NCBI RefSeq assembly: GCF_012489685.1 | Contig: NC_080044.1 | Span: 77,796,732-77,860,731, forward strand | Reading direction: 5' to 3' | Source: Lotus japonicus | Lineage: Eukaryota > Streptophyta > Magnoliopsida > Fabales > Fabaceae | DNA length: 64,000 bases | Shown: positions 31,691 to 44,766 of the stretch, one piece after another | Layout: every line of letters starts with the position of its first letter | Numbering within the stretch: position 1 is the stretch's first letter | Made by a program: the position numbers and the translations under genes | Notes under the pieces: model-generated | Seen by the model: only the letters and a program-made list of their open reading frames with translations | What the model was told of the DNA's origin: nothing | Databases searched by the model: none

Positions 31691-32345
31691 ATAATTATAA
31701 ACTTACGTAGAAATAGAACTAAAAAATAAATCATACAATTAACTTTATTAATCATACTAACTAAATGTAAATTCTTTTAAAGAAACTCAATTCATTAATT
31801 AGAATTTGTAGAAATAAAATATTTTATTTTATTTTTTCATATTATTAATTTTAACAAATATATCAATACAAAATATAAATTTCATAAAATATTGTGAATA
31901 TTTGTATATGTATAACATATACACATATATATAGCTTCATATTTTTTTGGAAACAGAATTAATATATTGAAAGAAACCATTCATGAAAGCACCCCTCTCA
32001 CGAATAAGCCAAAAAAACAGGCAAAGTATGGCATCAAGTTTAAGGATTGTGTCTGGTCAAAATCATATATATAGCTAGTAAACATGTATTTTATATTTAA
32101 CATGTATTCTAATGTGTTATCTAAACATGCATTTTTTGTTTCTTGAATGAAAAGACATAGACTCTATGAGATAATCTAGAAGTTTCTAGTTATGTTTTAA
32201 ATTTATATTTATGAATATGATAAATATATATAAAATAATTTACATGATATAAATATATTTTTATCGAATAATTAGTAATAATTAATTTTTTTTATTAAAT
32301 CGATCGTTTAAATGTTCAATATTTCATTTTTTATTTTTTAATAAA
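31500..32345 (+). repeat. Segmental duplication, copy 1 (pairs with 57,690-58,400)
   Basis: From GGTAGTGTTACATTTGAATT (31,512) through AATCATATAGGAGC, ACATGGACATTAGTAAAACA, ACTTACGTAGAAATAGAACT and AACATGTATT to ATAATTAGTAATAATTAATT, the order is the same as at 57,690-58,350, with substitutions and indels. The repeated unit starts at the 3' part of an IRE1-like C-lobe exon and runs into non-coding DNA. Confidence 0.85.
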
Positions 32346-32803
32346 ATATTGCAAATTCAATTTCCATATCATGCTCTACGAATAAATGATAAATAAGAAT
32401 CACCTTTCACATAACAAACACTTTGGTGATTAGCTTATACAAGTTATATTTCTAATTAATTCCAACTGAACACCTACACCACACCATTTTAGACTTTCAT
32501 CATTGATATATAATTAAGAATAAGCAATTACTTGCTCATTCTGCTTTTAGAACTTTGTTTGTGCAGGACATGGCCCATGGAGTTTCTGTCTTCTGAAGCT
32601 AATGCCTGAACGAGGGAAAGCTGCATCAATATCTTTCTGTGCTTACTTTCTTCCTTTACGAATTCTAGATTCTTATCAAGAAAGGGAACCACTTTAGGAA
32701 ATGGGGAAGGAAGGTGGAGCAAAAGGTTCAACAGACCCTCTCTTTTCTCTTCCCATTCCCTTTTAATGAGCGGCCTCTTCTACAAATGGGTAGGAAAATT
32801 ATA
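32346..32803. other. Spacer with a partial promoter-side repeat
   Basis: About 32,370-32,450 resembles 29,228-29,310 (ATAAATGATAAATAAGAATC, then ACCTTTCACATAA and ACACTTTG.TGA). This marks the start of what would be a further IRE1-like unit, but it diverges after about 80 bp. The 67-codon minus frame at 32,528-32,731 is not recognised. Confidence 0.5.
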
Positions 32804-33107
32804 CTACCTCCGGTGCTATTTATAAGCAACAACAAAAAATTCGCATAGTTTAAGAAATGTAGTTAAACTAGATAAAATGTATTAAATATGTCTTGAATCA
32901 AAATAAACTTCCAAAATTATCCTTTGTTATTAGTGTTGGAAAGTGGGAAAAATAGAGAATAATTAATGAGACACATTTAACAAGTTAGAATTAATAAGGG
33001 CATCATGGGAAAAAAATAATTAATATAGCTCAAACTTTCATTTGATTCTTATAAAAAGTACCAAAAATTTTCTTCTCTTTCATGCTTATAAATAGGAGCG
33101 GGGGTAG
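32804..33107. mobile_element. Stowaway-type MITE, 304 bp, TA target duplication
   Basis: Left end CTACCTCCGGTGCTATTTAT and right end (other strand) CTACCCCCGCTCCTATTTAT form terminal inverted repeats of about 25 bp that continue with AAGCA on both sides. TA flanks both ends (32,802-32,803 and 33,108-33,109). The size, the CTxCCTCCG ends and the TA duplication are those of Tc1/mariner-derived Stowaway MITEs. Confidence 0.85.
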
Positions 33108-33329
33108 TATTTGTTTATAGTAACATGTAAAGAGAAAATTACTAGTGAGATTTAATATAACACGAGTTTAAATGTTTAGACTTGTGAGTTGTGACACTTG
33201 TACAACTTAATTTCAATTAATAATTTTGTAATTAAATTTTAGAATCTTAAATTTAGTTATGATCTAATTTAACATTCATTGTTATTACTTTCTAATTTGC
33301 AAAACAATATATATATATATATATATAAT

Positions 33330-33511
33330 GAGATTAATTTTTATGCACCGACGGTGTAAAAAGTTTTACACCACCATTTAATCACAACCTTTTATTTTCT
33401 ATTTTATATATTATTAAATTCAAAATTAATTGTGAGCTAACGAAATTGAGGGATGTGATTAAATGATGGTGTAACATTTATTTACACCGTCGGTGTATAG
33501 AAATTAATCTC
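33330..33511. mobile_element. MITE with ~31-bp TIRs and 9-bp TSD (Mutator-like)
   Basis: The ends GAGATTAATTTTTATGCACC and, on the other strand, GAGATTAATTTCTATACACC continue as GACGGTGTAAA on both sides. The 9-bp ATATATAAT flanks both ends (33,321-33,329 and 33,512-33,520), the size made by Mutator-like transposases. The left flank is an (AT)n run, so the duplication length is slightly uncertain. The 182-bp element has no coding capacity and would form a strong hairpin. Confidence 0.85.
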
Positions 33512-33877
33512 ATATATAATTATATTGTTTGTTGATGTCGAATCTCTTGAAGGGCTATTGAGATTTGGGAATATCATTTACCATGATTATTTTCAATATA
33601 GAATAAGTTGAACTGATGCAGTTGTTTACTCAATTGATTCCTTCAATTTTACCAACTCATCCTTTATCCTCCTTCTGCGTTGTGTTTGGTACACCCTCAG
33701 AGTCATTATAAATACAATTAGTTATTAGTGCAAAAAGTAATTTTATTTCAACTGATAAGAAACAAAGTTAGAACTTAGAAGCAACCCTTGACATATACCA
33801 ATGGGTTCACATACCCGTTGTTTTTTTCACGTCGGTATGAGAGCGAGAAATTACTTGAGGAGACTTACTAAATGCTA

Positions 33878-34184
33878 CTCCATCCCCATCTGTTCCTATT
33901 TATAAGTCAATTTTACCAAATTCTCTTAGATTAAAAAAAATAGTTACAAGCAATAAATTTGTAAAAGAATTTATTCACTTTCCTAGATTACCCTTATTTA
34001 ATTTCTTATAAATTTCTCTCTCCAAGTTATTATTTCAAAATCTCATTGTCTCTTTCATATTAAATATGAGGATAGTTTTAGGAAAAAATAATTAATGCTC
34101 CATTAATATTGTAAATGGACTTATATTTAGGAACAAGAAAAATACTAAAAAAATGATCTTATAATAAGGAACGGAGGGAGGAAG
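33878..34184. mobile_element. Second Stowaway-type MITE, 307 bp
   Basis: Left end CTCCATCCCCATCTGTTCCT and right end (other strand) CTTCCTCCCTCCGTTCCTTA share the CTCCCTCCGTTCC core of Stowaway elements. TATAAG lies a few bases further in at both ends, and TA flanks both ends. The interior is AT-rich and non-coding. It is related to, but distinct from, the element 770 bp to the left. Confidence 0.8.
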
Positions 34185-35886
34185 TACATATTAATCCCTA
34201 ATAAGGTAAACTATTGAGAAGTTGAGAAACAATAATGCAAAACATGATGAACTTGACTTAATGTTGTAGTATCACAATGACACTCAAATTTTCTGTAGTT
34301 GGTGCATCGGATGACAATGCTCCGGCAGATTTCTTGACTATGTTATGTGCCGATGCACCTCTTTGTTTTTTACGGATGTTGTCATCCATTTAGGAAACAT
34401 CTCTCCAACAAATGTATTTTCCGAAATTTAAATTTATGTTTTCATCCTTACAAAGGTCTAGCTTGCTTACCATTAGACCAACACCTTATTTTTTCCATTA
34501 GACCATCTTCACTATTTATTATAACTTTCTTAAGGGGAAAAAAAAGACACTCAAATTTATAATTTCTTTCACATTCAAAATTAATGAAAAAATAGGAAGT
34601 TAATTAGTAAAATGATATCTTAAACCAAACTTTTGACACTCGCCCTTAATTTATTTCTTCCATTGCTGTCACCTTCAGCAACATCATCTTTATATAATAA
34701 ATAGTGAAGATGGAGTACTATATTTTTTTTGGTCAATAAGATGGAGTACTATAAGTCAACATCACATATCTGACTGACGTACATGTGTAGAGAGAGTCCA
34801 AAATCTCAAGTCATCACATTGCGCAACGCATTCAAGTTGATTCAATATGGCATTGTTAAACCAGTGAGTGATCCAACGAATCATTCTGTTGTTGAAGCGC
34901 AATAATGAATAAGATTAGGTGAGAGCATAATGCAATGCTCATGGATTCACCAACAGTTACTAGGACCATTTGCCCCTGAACTACTACTATGCATTATTCA
35001 CTTGTCCTATGTCATGTTTCATGCTTTTGTCAAAAACTAAAAAAGAAAGAATGCTGCTAGTGGCTACACCAACTCTCAACATGGGTTGACATACATGACT
35101 GTCAGACTCGAGTTTGAGCCTGACCCTACTGACCTATATTTCAAGTTGGTGGACATTCCTACTCAGAGAGATCCCTATCGCTCTAGCATGCTATTGGAGT
35201 TCTTACTCAGGGAGATTATGTCTCGCTCTAGCATGCTATTGGAGTGGGCATGTGCTGGTCTCCGTGAGGTTAAAGAGGAAACAATCCTCACCCGCCAGAG
35301 CTTGGCACCCTACTCGGTAAGTCTGAAGTGTCTCTCCAGACCCTGTCATTTTATTTAACTAAAAAAAACCATGGATTGGAAATGTTTTCCAATCACTAAA
35401 TTGGAATTTCATACTCTTCATAACCACATCTAAGATCAGGCACTCCAATAAGAATATTTTTCACTCCAACCAAACACATTGGCAAGTTTAAGATACTTCA
35501 ACGATGAACAAAGATGTTAGTCTCTTTTGAAGAAAAAAATTAATCAGAAATATCATATGTAAACACACGACAATCTTTTATCTCATTGTTATTTTACATT
35601 CAAAGTCTCAGATACAAAGTTGTACTTGTACAGTCCCAAAAGCATATATAGAACAGACTCGCTACTTTACTTTAAATTGACGACACGCAAAGAATCAAAC
35701 AACTGATACAAGAAACCAAAACAAGCCTGGTCTCAGTGCCCCTAGTGTTTATCCTAGGAAATGAAGGAACAAGTTACAAAAGAATATGATGACAAAAGAA
35801 TCTGTTTGGAACTATAGACCCAAAAAAAAAACAGCTATATACACATGATATCTCTTTTTTCAAAAATCCAAAATTTCCATTCCCAG
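34185..35886. other. Intergenic DNA downstream of CSI1
   Basis: At 35,150-35,250 a unit of about 60 bp is duplicated in tandem (CGCTCTAGCATGCTATTGGA occurs at 35,179 and 35,223) within a GC-richer patch (35,080-35,340) that may be a retroelement scrap. From about 35,600 to 35,886 the sequence should hold the CSI1 3' UTR. No other gene recognised. Confidence 0.4.
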
Positions 35887-37869
35887 CTAAACTGTATCAT
35901 TTGTTTTGTTAGACCACTGAAATTCTATTTCTAGATTCCTTGGAGGGCCACTTTTACTTGCAGGCAACAGAGTGTACTCGCCAGCTACTGCTCCAAGCAT
36001 TACCACACGATCAATCTGGATTGTTACTTTCCCAAATTTACTCTGTCATTCATCAAACACAATACAAGGGTTTAGTGGAAGTGTAGAAACAAAATAATTG
36101 AAGAAAAAATGAATATATTTCATTTATTGGTCTATGTCTTAGTATAGTAATGTAGGTAAGTCTTGTCCTTTTTTTATTTACCTTTCCCACTTTGCTCTTA
36201 TTTTTGCAGGAAATCTGTAGCTTCTGGCCTTTTGGAGGACTCTCAAATGACCATGAAAAGCTCTCATCCCACTCCGGATTAGGCCCGGTAGAGACCACCT
36301 GATCAGCATTTCATAATGGATGTTAGCAATTTTGTGATTCAACTTTCCAGGAAAAGAGTATACAGCAAAAGTTGTGTTAACAAAAAATGAAGTTACCCCG
36401 GGAAAACAAATCAACAAAGTACAATGTTACTTGCCATCAACATATTCAAGCTATAAATGTAGGAAAATTCATAATTATAATGGCATAAGCTATTAGATCA
36501 CATTTCTATATGCTATTATAAATAATGGCTACACATTTTAATAATTACATGTGTGACCCTATATGTTGAATTTTAATCCAACAATAAATTCTTGATTGTT
36601 CATCTTCTAACTAAGAGGGTCAAACTAGAGATGAGGGAGGGACAAGGACTCCACAAAGAAGACACTTTCAGATCAATAAAATTGCAAATCTACTATTAAG
36701 CCAAAGCTAAAGTGGACGGAAACAAAATCATTTCTATTGAGAGAATCTAATTGAAGTCTAAATATGCAACAGAATAAGTAAATGGTCAACAGTAATTCTT
36801 TCTTGGAAGTTATCCAAGCATGCATATCCTGATTGAACATTTTTGTATTGGCACGATCTTCATCAAGAAATAGTAAATAACATTAAGCCAACCATGAAAC
36901 AGCACTCATAAGTTGAATTTGTCGATGATTGAATAAAAAGACAATCTCAATTTACTTTTACCATGTCAGTTAATCCAATAACAACAGTTCAAAGATTCGA
37001 AGATAATATAGATAAGATAAATATATATTCATTAAACAAAAATAATGACCTTAGTTAGCCTTGGTGGAGTGTTGCCGAGTGTAAGCTTGCAGTAAACACT
37101 TGGGTTTCCAACAGACTGCTTCATATTGTTACCACGCTTGATGATCACCACCAGTGTCCCTGGCAAACACTGCAATAAATGTTCTGCCTTCTCTTGAAAC
37201 CGAGGTGGACCAGACTGGATTAAATACTGCAGCAACGGAATAGCATCGGCAGCTGCAATTGACTGAGCTCTTGAAACTTCAGCTGGGCATGCTGACCAAG
37301 CTTGTCTGAGCAGAAACAGCGCATCCAATGCCGCTTCCTGACAAGCCTCTGAACCTGTCTTTAAGGATGTAACCAGGTGGGGAATGCTAAGAGTTGCTGG
37401 TTCAGTTGCTCTCAGCCGTGGAAAGTTGCTAAATAGAGAATTCAAGGCTTTCAGATACTCCTCATTCACAGTTCCACTGGCCCATAAATCTTTTTCAATA
37501 GTGGCTGCAAGAACACAACTTTGTCAGACCATGTTTACGCACATCAAATCAAGAGACACATAAATATAAATTGGGGATCGAAAGAGGTGCTCCGGTTTCC
37601 GTGATGAAGCAACTTAACAGAATCATCATTGTTCATTAATCAATTCCTAGGAAAAACAGCAACTTCATACATGTAATTGAGACTTTAAAATGCCAACTGC
37701 AATGTCTAATGTAAGAGGGTGTCTACTTTTGCTACAAGAGGTTATGCAAGCACAACTAGATCAAGTTGTTTAAATGTTGAAACAATCGGTTGAAGTTCAT
37801 AAACCACAAGTTATGTTTATATGTTCCTTCTCTAGATTTTTGGTACACAACAAATATAAATCAGCTCTC

Positions 37870-37905
<36 letters not shown>

Positions 37906-40900
37906 CTTATTATAATTCTTATTATTATTATTATTATTGTCATTGTTATTTTATTATTATAAAAATCAATTTCCTTTCATCTTTTAAAATCTAACATCAT
38001 TTAAATAAAGTCATGCTTTCTCTTTAAACCTGCATATAGGGTTCCTCTCCAAGAGGGTAAAATGAGGATATGCTACTATCCAGTTTTTTTAGAATTTTGA
38101 AAAAAAAATGCAGTAGTGTAAAGGTGCTCCATTAGACAAGCAGTAAAAACTGAAAAGTGCATGATAAGCAAAGAAAAACTCACCAGTGATCGCTCTGACT
38201 GTTTCGCTAGAAGCATACTCTTGAATAGTATTATTTGAGAAGAGAAGTTTAATAAACATTGCAGCTTGAACAGATGTTTCTGGTTCACTTGAACCTATCA
38301 GATCCAATACGACCTGAACACCACCAGCCTCTGCAACTGCTCTTTTATTTGATCGACTGTACATCACAAGGTTTTGCAAAGCACATATGGCTACAACTTT
38401 CATTTCTTCTGTCGGGTTGTCTTCAAGCACATTTACTAATGCACGGCAAGCTGAAACTGCATCACCTGTTCGAGTAAGACCCTCATTCTGGAACAGATCC
38501 CCAAGAGCCAAAGTTGCCAATAACCTTGCTTGCTGTGCTTGGGTTTGTGGGTCCAAGAGGTACTGGGATAATGGTAAGATAGCTGATTTAGTAACTTTTG
38601 TTTCTCGGATCTTTACATTGTTCAGCAATACTTCTAAGAGTCTTGCCGCAGTTTCCTCGCACTGATGAGATCTTAGCAGCTCCAAGAGAGCCTCTACAGC
38701 ACCACTTTCAGCCATCGCTTCTGCACTAAATCGATCATCACTTTCCAACACCAGAAGAGCATTTAATGCACCAATAACTGTGCTCTCCGAGCCAGATCGA
38801 AGCAACCTTACCAACACAGCTATAGGAACTTCCAAGTAGAATTCAGAGCTGAATTGCAAAATGCTTGACAAAACAGAGGCAGCAGACTCCCATAAAGCAT
38901 GAGGAAGAGAAGGATCGGCTTGCAATATCACTTTGGAAATTTCAATTACACCGCCCTCTTTGGCAATTTCATTTGGCCATGTCAGTGCAATACTTACTAG
39001 GGCCTTTACAGCTCTCTGCTGCAATATGTGTATACCAGAACCAAGAACTCGTATAAGTGGGCCAATTACTTGCTGTGTCACAGGATCCTTCTGAAGGTGT
39101 TCTTCTAGAAGTAGATGTGAAAGAAGCTCAGCAACCAACTGTTGCACTGCTGGTATTGGAGAATCAAGTAAAGGGATAAGTGGTTCAATAACTTGGCGAG
39201 AAGTCAATGAATAGTCAGAACGACACTGTGGATGTTCTAAGATATTAACCAAAACCTGTAGTGCACTGTGCTGTCCATCAGGCCCAAAGTCATCTCTTTT
39301 CAGTAACAAAAACAAGGGTTCAACAACTTTAGCAGCCGATGGTCCCTTAGCTATGGTAGCGTTATTGGTCAATATACGCAACAGTTCTGCAAAAGCTGCA
39401 ATTAGGTAATCAGGTGCATCAGTTAAGATATCAAGTATGCTTTCAATAACTCCAGCTTTCACCATTTCCATTTTACAAGCAGGTCTATCTTTTCCTAACT
39501 TGACCAAAGCTCTAGAAGTGGCCTCGTGAAGTATATAGTTACTACCAGACAGCAGGCTCACAAGAGGAACAACTGCACCATGTGCGGCAACTAATTCAGC
39601 CAGTTGCTCATCATCAACAAGCCTATCCAATGCCCGAACAACTGAATGCTGAGCAGGACTAAACTCAGTTGCAAGGAGAGAGACTAGAGGTTCAACGCAG
39701 CGTGCAGCACCCATAGTGGACCGAATCCTTGTGTTGCCAAAGAGAGCACAGCATAGTTCAGCAGCATCTCCTTTGAGGTCCATTGAACAGTTTGATGAAA
39801 GGATCCTACAAAGAACATCCACTGCATTCATCTCAACATCTGCAACAGCAAGTGCTCTTGATGGGTTTTCACTCAGTAATCCAATCAATGCAGCAATAGC
39901 AGCATGCTGCTCCCTTTCTGAACCAGTATTAAGAATCTCCACCAAGGGTTGAAAAGCTTGTCGAGCGATCTCTGCATTTCTAATGTGGTCAGCAGAAAAT
40001 AAGCTTTCCAAGGCTTTAGCAGCACTATACCTTGCACTTCTTCCTCCTAAACGTAAGACAGCCACAAGTTGAGCAACAGCACCAAATGCTGACTCATGTT
40101 TCCGTATCTCAACGCTGCTAAATAGAATTCCTAAAAGATCGGTTGCAGCTTCTTCAGTTGCATCTTGAGGACTCAGGGAAAGATACTTATTAAGTGCCTC
40201 TAAGGCCCCAGACTCTACCATTATAATCTTATTTGACAGACAATCTCTACCAAGGTGAGTCAAAATCCCAAGTGCCAAAAATGGTGCACCTGGGCGATCT
40301 GGAATCGGTTTGAGCAAATCAACCAGGGCAGGTATTGCCTTCCGAGAAGTCGCACCAACTCTTATGTCATCAACTCGAAACAACCTCTCTAGAGCCACTT
40401 GATCAGGATAACGCACCAAAGAAAATTCCTCTGACAATTCCAAAAGATCCTGTATATCAGTATCAGCACAACCAAGCAAAGAAATTAGTCCACCTGCTGC
40501 CCCAGAATTTGCTACAGACAGAAGTGTTCCCCTGCTACCATTGCAGACAAGGCTAGATATTGCTTGTGCAGCGAAATATTTGTTTGCCGATTCCTCTGAC
40601 TTCAATAAACTGGCAAGTGCTGGTACAGATTTCGTGGTTGGATGTGCCCGGATGACATCTCTATCTTGAAACAATATTGCCAACAACAAAGCACAGATCC
40701 ACATGCTGTTATCTTCTTTGTTGTCAATCTGCATGTTCACCATAAAGAAGCAAAAAGGATTTATATACAGAAATAATTGTCATATTGTAATATGTTATCT
40801 AGTTATTAATGCACAAGGGGTGAAGGATTAAGAACAATGTTTCAGTTTACAGCAAAGGATGCCTATAAGAGCAAATAAGTGATTTACTAAGGAAAATTAC

Positions 40901-43900
40901 TGTTTACCTCCATGAAATTTTAATCTAAATCAAATTTAAAAAACAAATAACCTTCCTTGTGTTTCTGAAACATACACTTGACCCCCCCCCCCCCCAAGTG
41001 AAGTTGCAGTAGATAACTTAAACACTGTAGTGGTTAATAATTCAGTTGAAACTTACGATGGACAGGTAACTGGCCAACTTTGTCAAAAGCACACCAGAAA
41101 TGTACATAGCATCTCTCAATGCTCTGTTTTTTATGGTTTACAACAAAAGTTCTTATTGTTTTGAGCTGTTTTTCAGTATAACAGAACTCAGTGTCTCTCC
41201 AACTAGTATGTCTCAGGGGGGAAAACGCATCTTGGTAAATTCTAAGCAATTTAACTGAGAAAATGCTCACATGTAATGTTTCTTACAAGGGCATGTAACG
41301 TGAAGATTTTGAAACTTGGTAGCTGTAAGTTGTCAGATTTTAAATTTGGTGCACTATATTGATTTTGAACAAAACTTTAAGGGGGGGGGGGGGGGGTTAG
41401 AGCATAATGTTCCCTTTTAACTATTACAAGAGTCAAATGGTCTGTCAATTACTTTCTTCTCGATTGACTGAAAATAAGGCACTTGAATACCTGAGAATAT
41501 TGTGAGAAACAACTTGAGATCCTGTCAGTGAGAACATCAATTGCTCCAGCCTCCATAATTGCCATTTTATTTTTCTCATCATGACAAGCAAGGATGGACA
41601 GTAACCATATAGCTAAGTCAGCACCACATATAATGGAGGTACCAGTGTTGGATTCACTACTGTTGGACTCTTCTTTTGTGTGCCGGTATATGCTGATGAA
41701 TTCCTTGTCGCCGTCACCCTGATTATCCGAAGAAGTCTGTACAGAAATAAGAATATCCACTAGAGACTGAATAAGGTTAGTAGACAAGTTTGAAAAATTG
41801 AGATCCTCCACAAGTCTCTGATGATTTGATTTTGCAGCACAAGTAAGAAGTGCAACCCCCCCAATTTTGACCTTCACATTTGTGGAAGAAATTATCCTCT
41901 TAGCTATCAAAGATATACATCCAGAGGAAGAAGCAACAGTGTCTCCCAAAACAACAGGCTGATCCTTACATAATTGGGATAATATCTCAATAGTTTTATC
42001 TTGCAACATTGGTGTTGAATCAACAATACATAGAACTATTGGGATTATGCTTTTAGGGAATTCAGCTAAAACTGCACAAGCTGGCTTAATGTGTGCACTG
42101 GTCTCACCCGACCGGGACAGAATGACAAGTGCTTCAAGAGCTTCTGATGTGGCAACAGATCCATTAACAGAAGAATCTAAAAAGGAGACTAATGCAAGAA
42201 CAGTGTCAGCACGATTCACACAATCAGTAACAGCATAATCAACTTTACGAGAATGTAAGAGGCGAGCAATTGCTGCTGCAGCATGGGTTTTTCCAGAAAT
42301 TGTGCCTTCACGTAACACTCGAGTAGCAGGCAAGATAACTTCCTCTACAGCAGCTTTCTCTGCAATTTCACCATCCAAAATAAGATTTGCTACAGCACAT
42401 GTTGCCATCTCTGCAACTTCCAGAAGTGGAGAGTTAGCCAAAGCAACTAGGGGGGATAATGCATCTCTAGCAACAGCAGCTACATCCCTGTTTTCTTTGA
42501 TGGAAAGAAATATTGCAGCCAGGCAGTGTGAGGACTCCATTAGGATACTATCAGATTCAACATTAAGCAATTTCAAGGCTGACAAAAGAGTTTTAACAGC
42601 AATGCTACTTTCACGCACATCTTTTCTCGTTTCAAAAATTCCAGCAAGTGCTGATGCAGACTTTGCCTGGGTTTCTTCCTTGGTAGAGCTCAATAACATT
42701 ATCATGGTATCAAATGCATCACTGGCAGCACTACCTTCACGTAGAATGTCACTGAGAGGAGCAACAGAAAGAACACTTCTCAAAGCATCGAAAATATAGA
42801 CTTTAGAATCAGGAAGATCACTAGTCAATAATGCTGTAAGCTGACTAATAGTTGTAGTATCAGATTTATGAATTAGATGATTTAAGGTCTTTGCTGCAAT
42901 ATCCTTCCCATTAGGGCTTCCATTCTTCAATAACCACAACAAAGCAGGAACAGCATCAGCACTTTCGACACAAGCACGTATATCTTCGCTGTGATTGCAC
43001 AGGTTCTTAAGGATTGTTGCTGAATCTTCCTTTGCTTTTGCAGATCCAGTCTCCAAAATTTGAACAAGTGGAGGGATACCACCAGCAGCAGTAATTGCCC
43101 ATTTACTTTCATCATTTTCATAAGATAGAAGGCAAAGCAGGGCAACTGCACATTCTTGCTGCTGTTCCGAGGAGAGCCCCAAAAGAGATATCAAAAGCTG
43201 AACTCCTTCACGGCCTTGAAGTGCATGCCATAGACTGCCTTCACTTTTGCTTAGTGTCAAGAGAGCCTTTATAAGCTCATCTTGCACTTCATTGGCAGCC
43301 ATTGTTATTAAACCAACAAGCAAATGTTTAGCATCAGAATTTTTCAGTTTAGTTGAGAGTACGGGATTACCATACAAAGTAGCTAGAGCTTCAATGGTCC
43401 GTTCCTGAACAAGGAAGGGTAGGCTTTGTTTAAATTGTTTGAGTAATGTCTGCTCAACTACCAAAGGATCTGATGCTCTGGTAGATTCTGCCTTGTTATC
43501 ATATATCATAAGAGCAGATGCCAAAGCTCCTAGTGTGTCAGCAACTTGAGTAGGTGAGGTGCATGAATCAAGACTTTGACCGAGGCTAGATATGACATAA
43601 GACAAACCACCAGAGATGTTTGCTAAAGCACACATAGCATTCTCTTGTAAAGCTTGAGCACACTCACCCTGCATGAATTCTTTGGAAGGAGCTATGGTAG
43701 CATTGATCAAAGCAGGAATACCACTGGAATTGGCTATCTCTCGCCTTGCCTCTTTGCATTGGGCAGATAGAGATTTAAGAGCACCAGCTGCTTCAGCTCT
43801 AACAGGGTCATCGTTACCGGAGCCTAATAGTTTCAAGAGTTGTTTTGTCACCTCTGCAGTCAACACCTTCGAACAAACAGATGCATCCTCCATCATTACA

Positions 43901-44727
43901 GCAGCAAGTAAAAAGCACACATCAGCTAAAGTGCTCGGTTGCCCTGCTGCCAGTAACTTCACTAATATGTCGACCCCACCAGCTTGTATTGTTGCACTCC
44001 AAAATCCCTCAGTATTGCTGGACAGATTTTTCAATGCTCCAGTCAATAAACTTTCAACTACATTTCCTTTCTTGAGGCCAGTTTGCAGCTGCTCCCAGAG
44101 CACCGGTACAACTCCTTCAGTTGAAAATATTTTTGAACCAACATGATCCTTTGCACCACCTTGAGAGACAGCATAAATAGTTTTTGCAGCAGCAATTTGC
44201 CCTTCAGTAGAATTGGACTTTAGTAGACCAAGTAATGGAGGAATGCATCCTCCAAGCAAGACTTTCACCCTCAGTTCATTTTCTTTACAAAGGGAGCCCA
44301 AGACAGTTGCTGCCTGTATCTTCACATTCAACGAACCTGATCGGAGAAGGGAAACAAGTACTGGAACTGCCTGAGAGTGAGATCCAACAGCACTAAAAGC
44401 ATTTTCTCGCGTATCTATAAGCTCCAATAACTGCCTTAATGAATACTCTTTCTCTTGCATAGAAGATGAGCTCTGACGCAGCTGCTCAATGCATTGGGCA
44501 ACACTAGCTAATGTCCCATCTGGATCCTCCATATTGCTGCTACGTTCTCTGCAAGTGCAAATGTGCAATCAGTTAAAAATGTAAGATAACAATTACCAAT
44601 ATTTGGTGCACGAAGATTTAAGTCCCTAAATTGAAGCATCAATTCACATGGTTCTTAATTCAGATAGCATATATCAAATTATCAGAGACCATGACAACCT
44701 TATTTTCTCTATTATATGAGATTTATT

Positions 44728-44766
<39 letters not shown>

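Noticed and set aside
32528..32731. 67-codon minus-strand frame near the IRE1-like tail
   Set aside because: No recognisable domain, no splice or start context, and located in repeat debris.
37774..37962. 62-codon Tyr/Ile-rich frame
   Set aside because: It is translation of an (ATT)n microsatellite in a CSI1 intron.
42302..44146. Plus-strand frames of 157-165 codons opposite CSI1
   Set aside because: They are antisense shadows of the conserved CSI1 armadillo-repeat exon.
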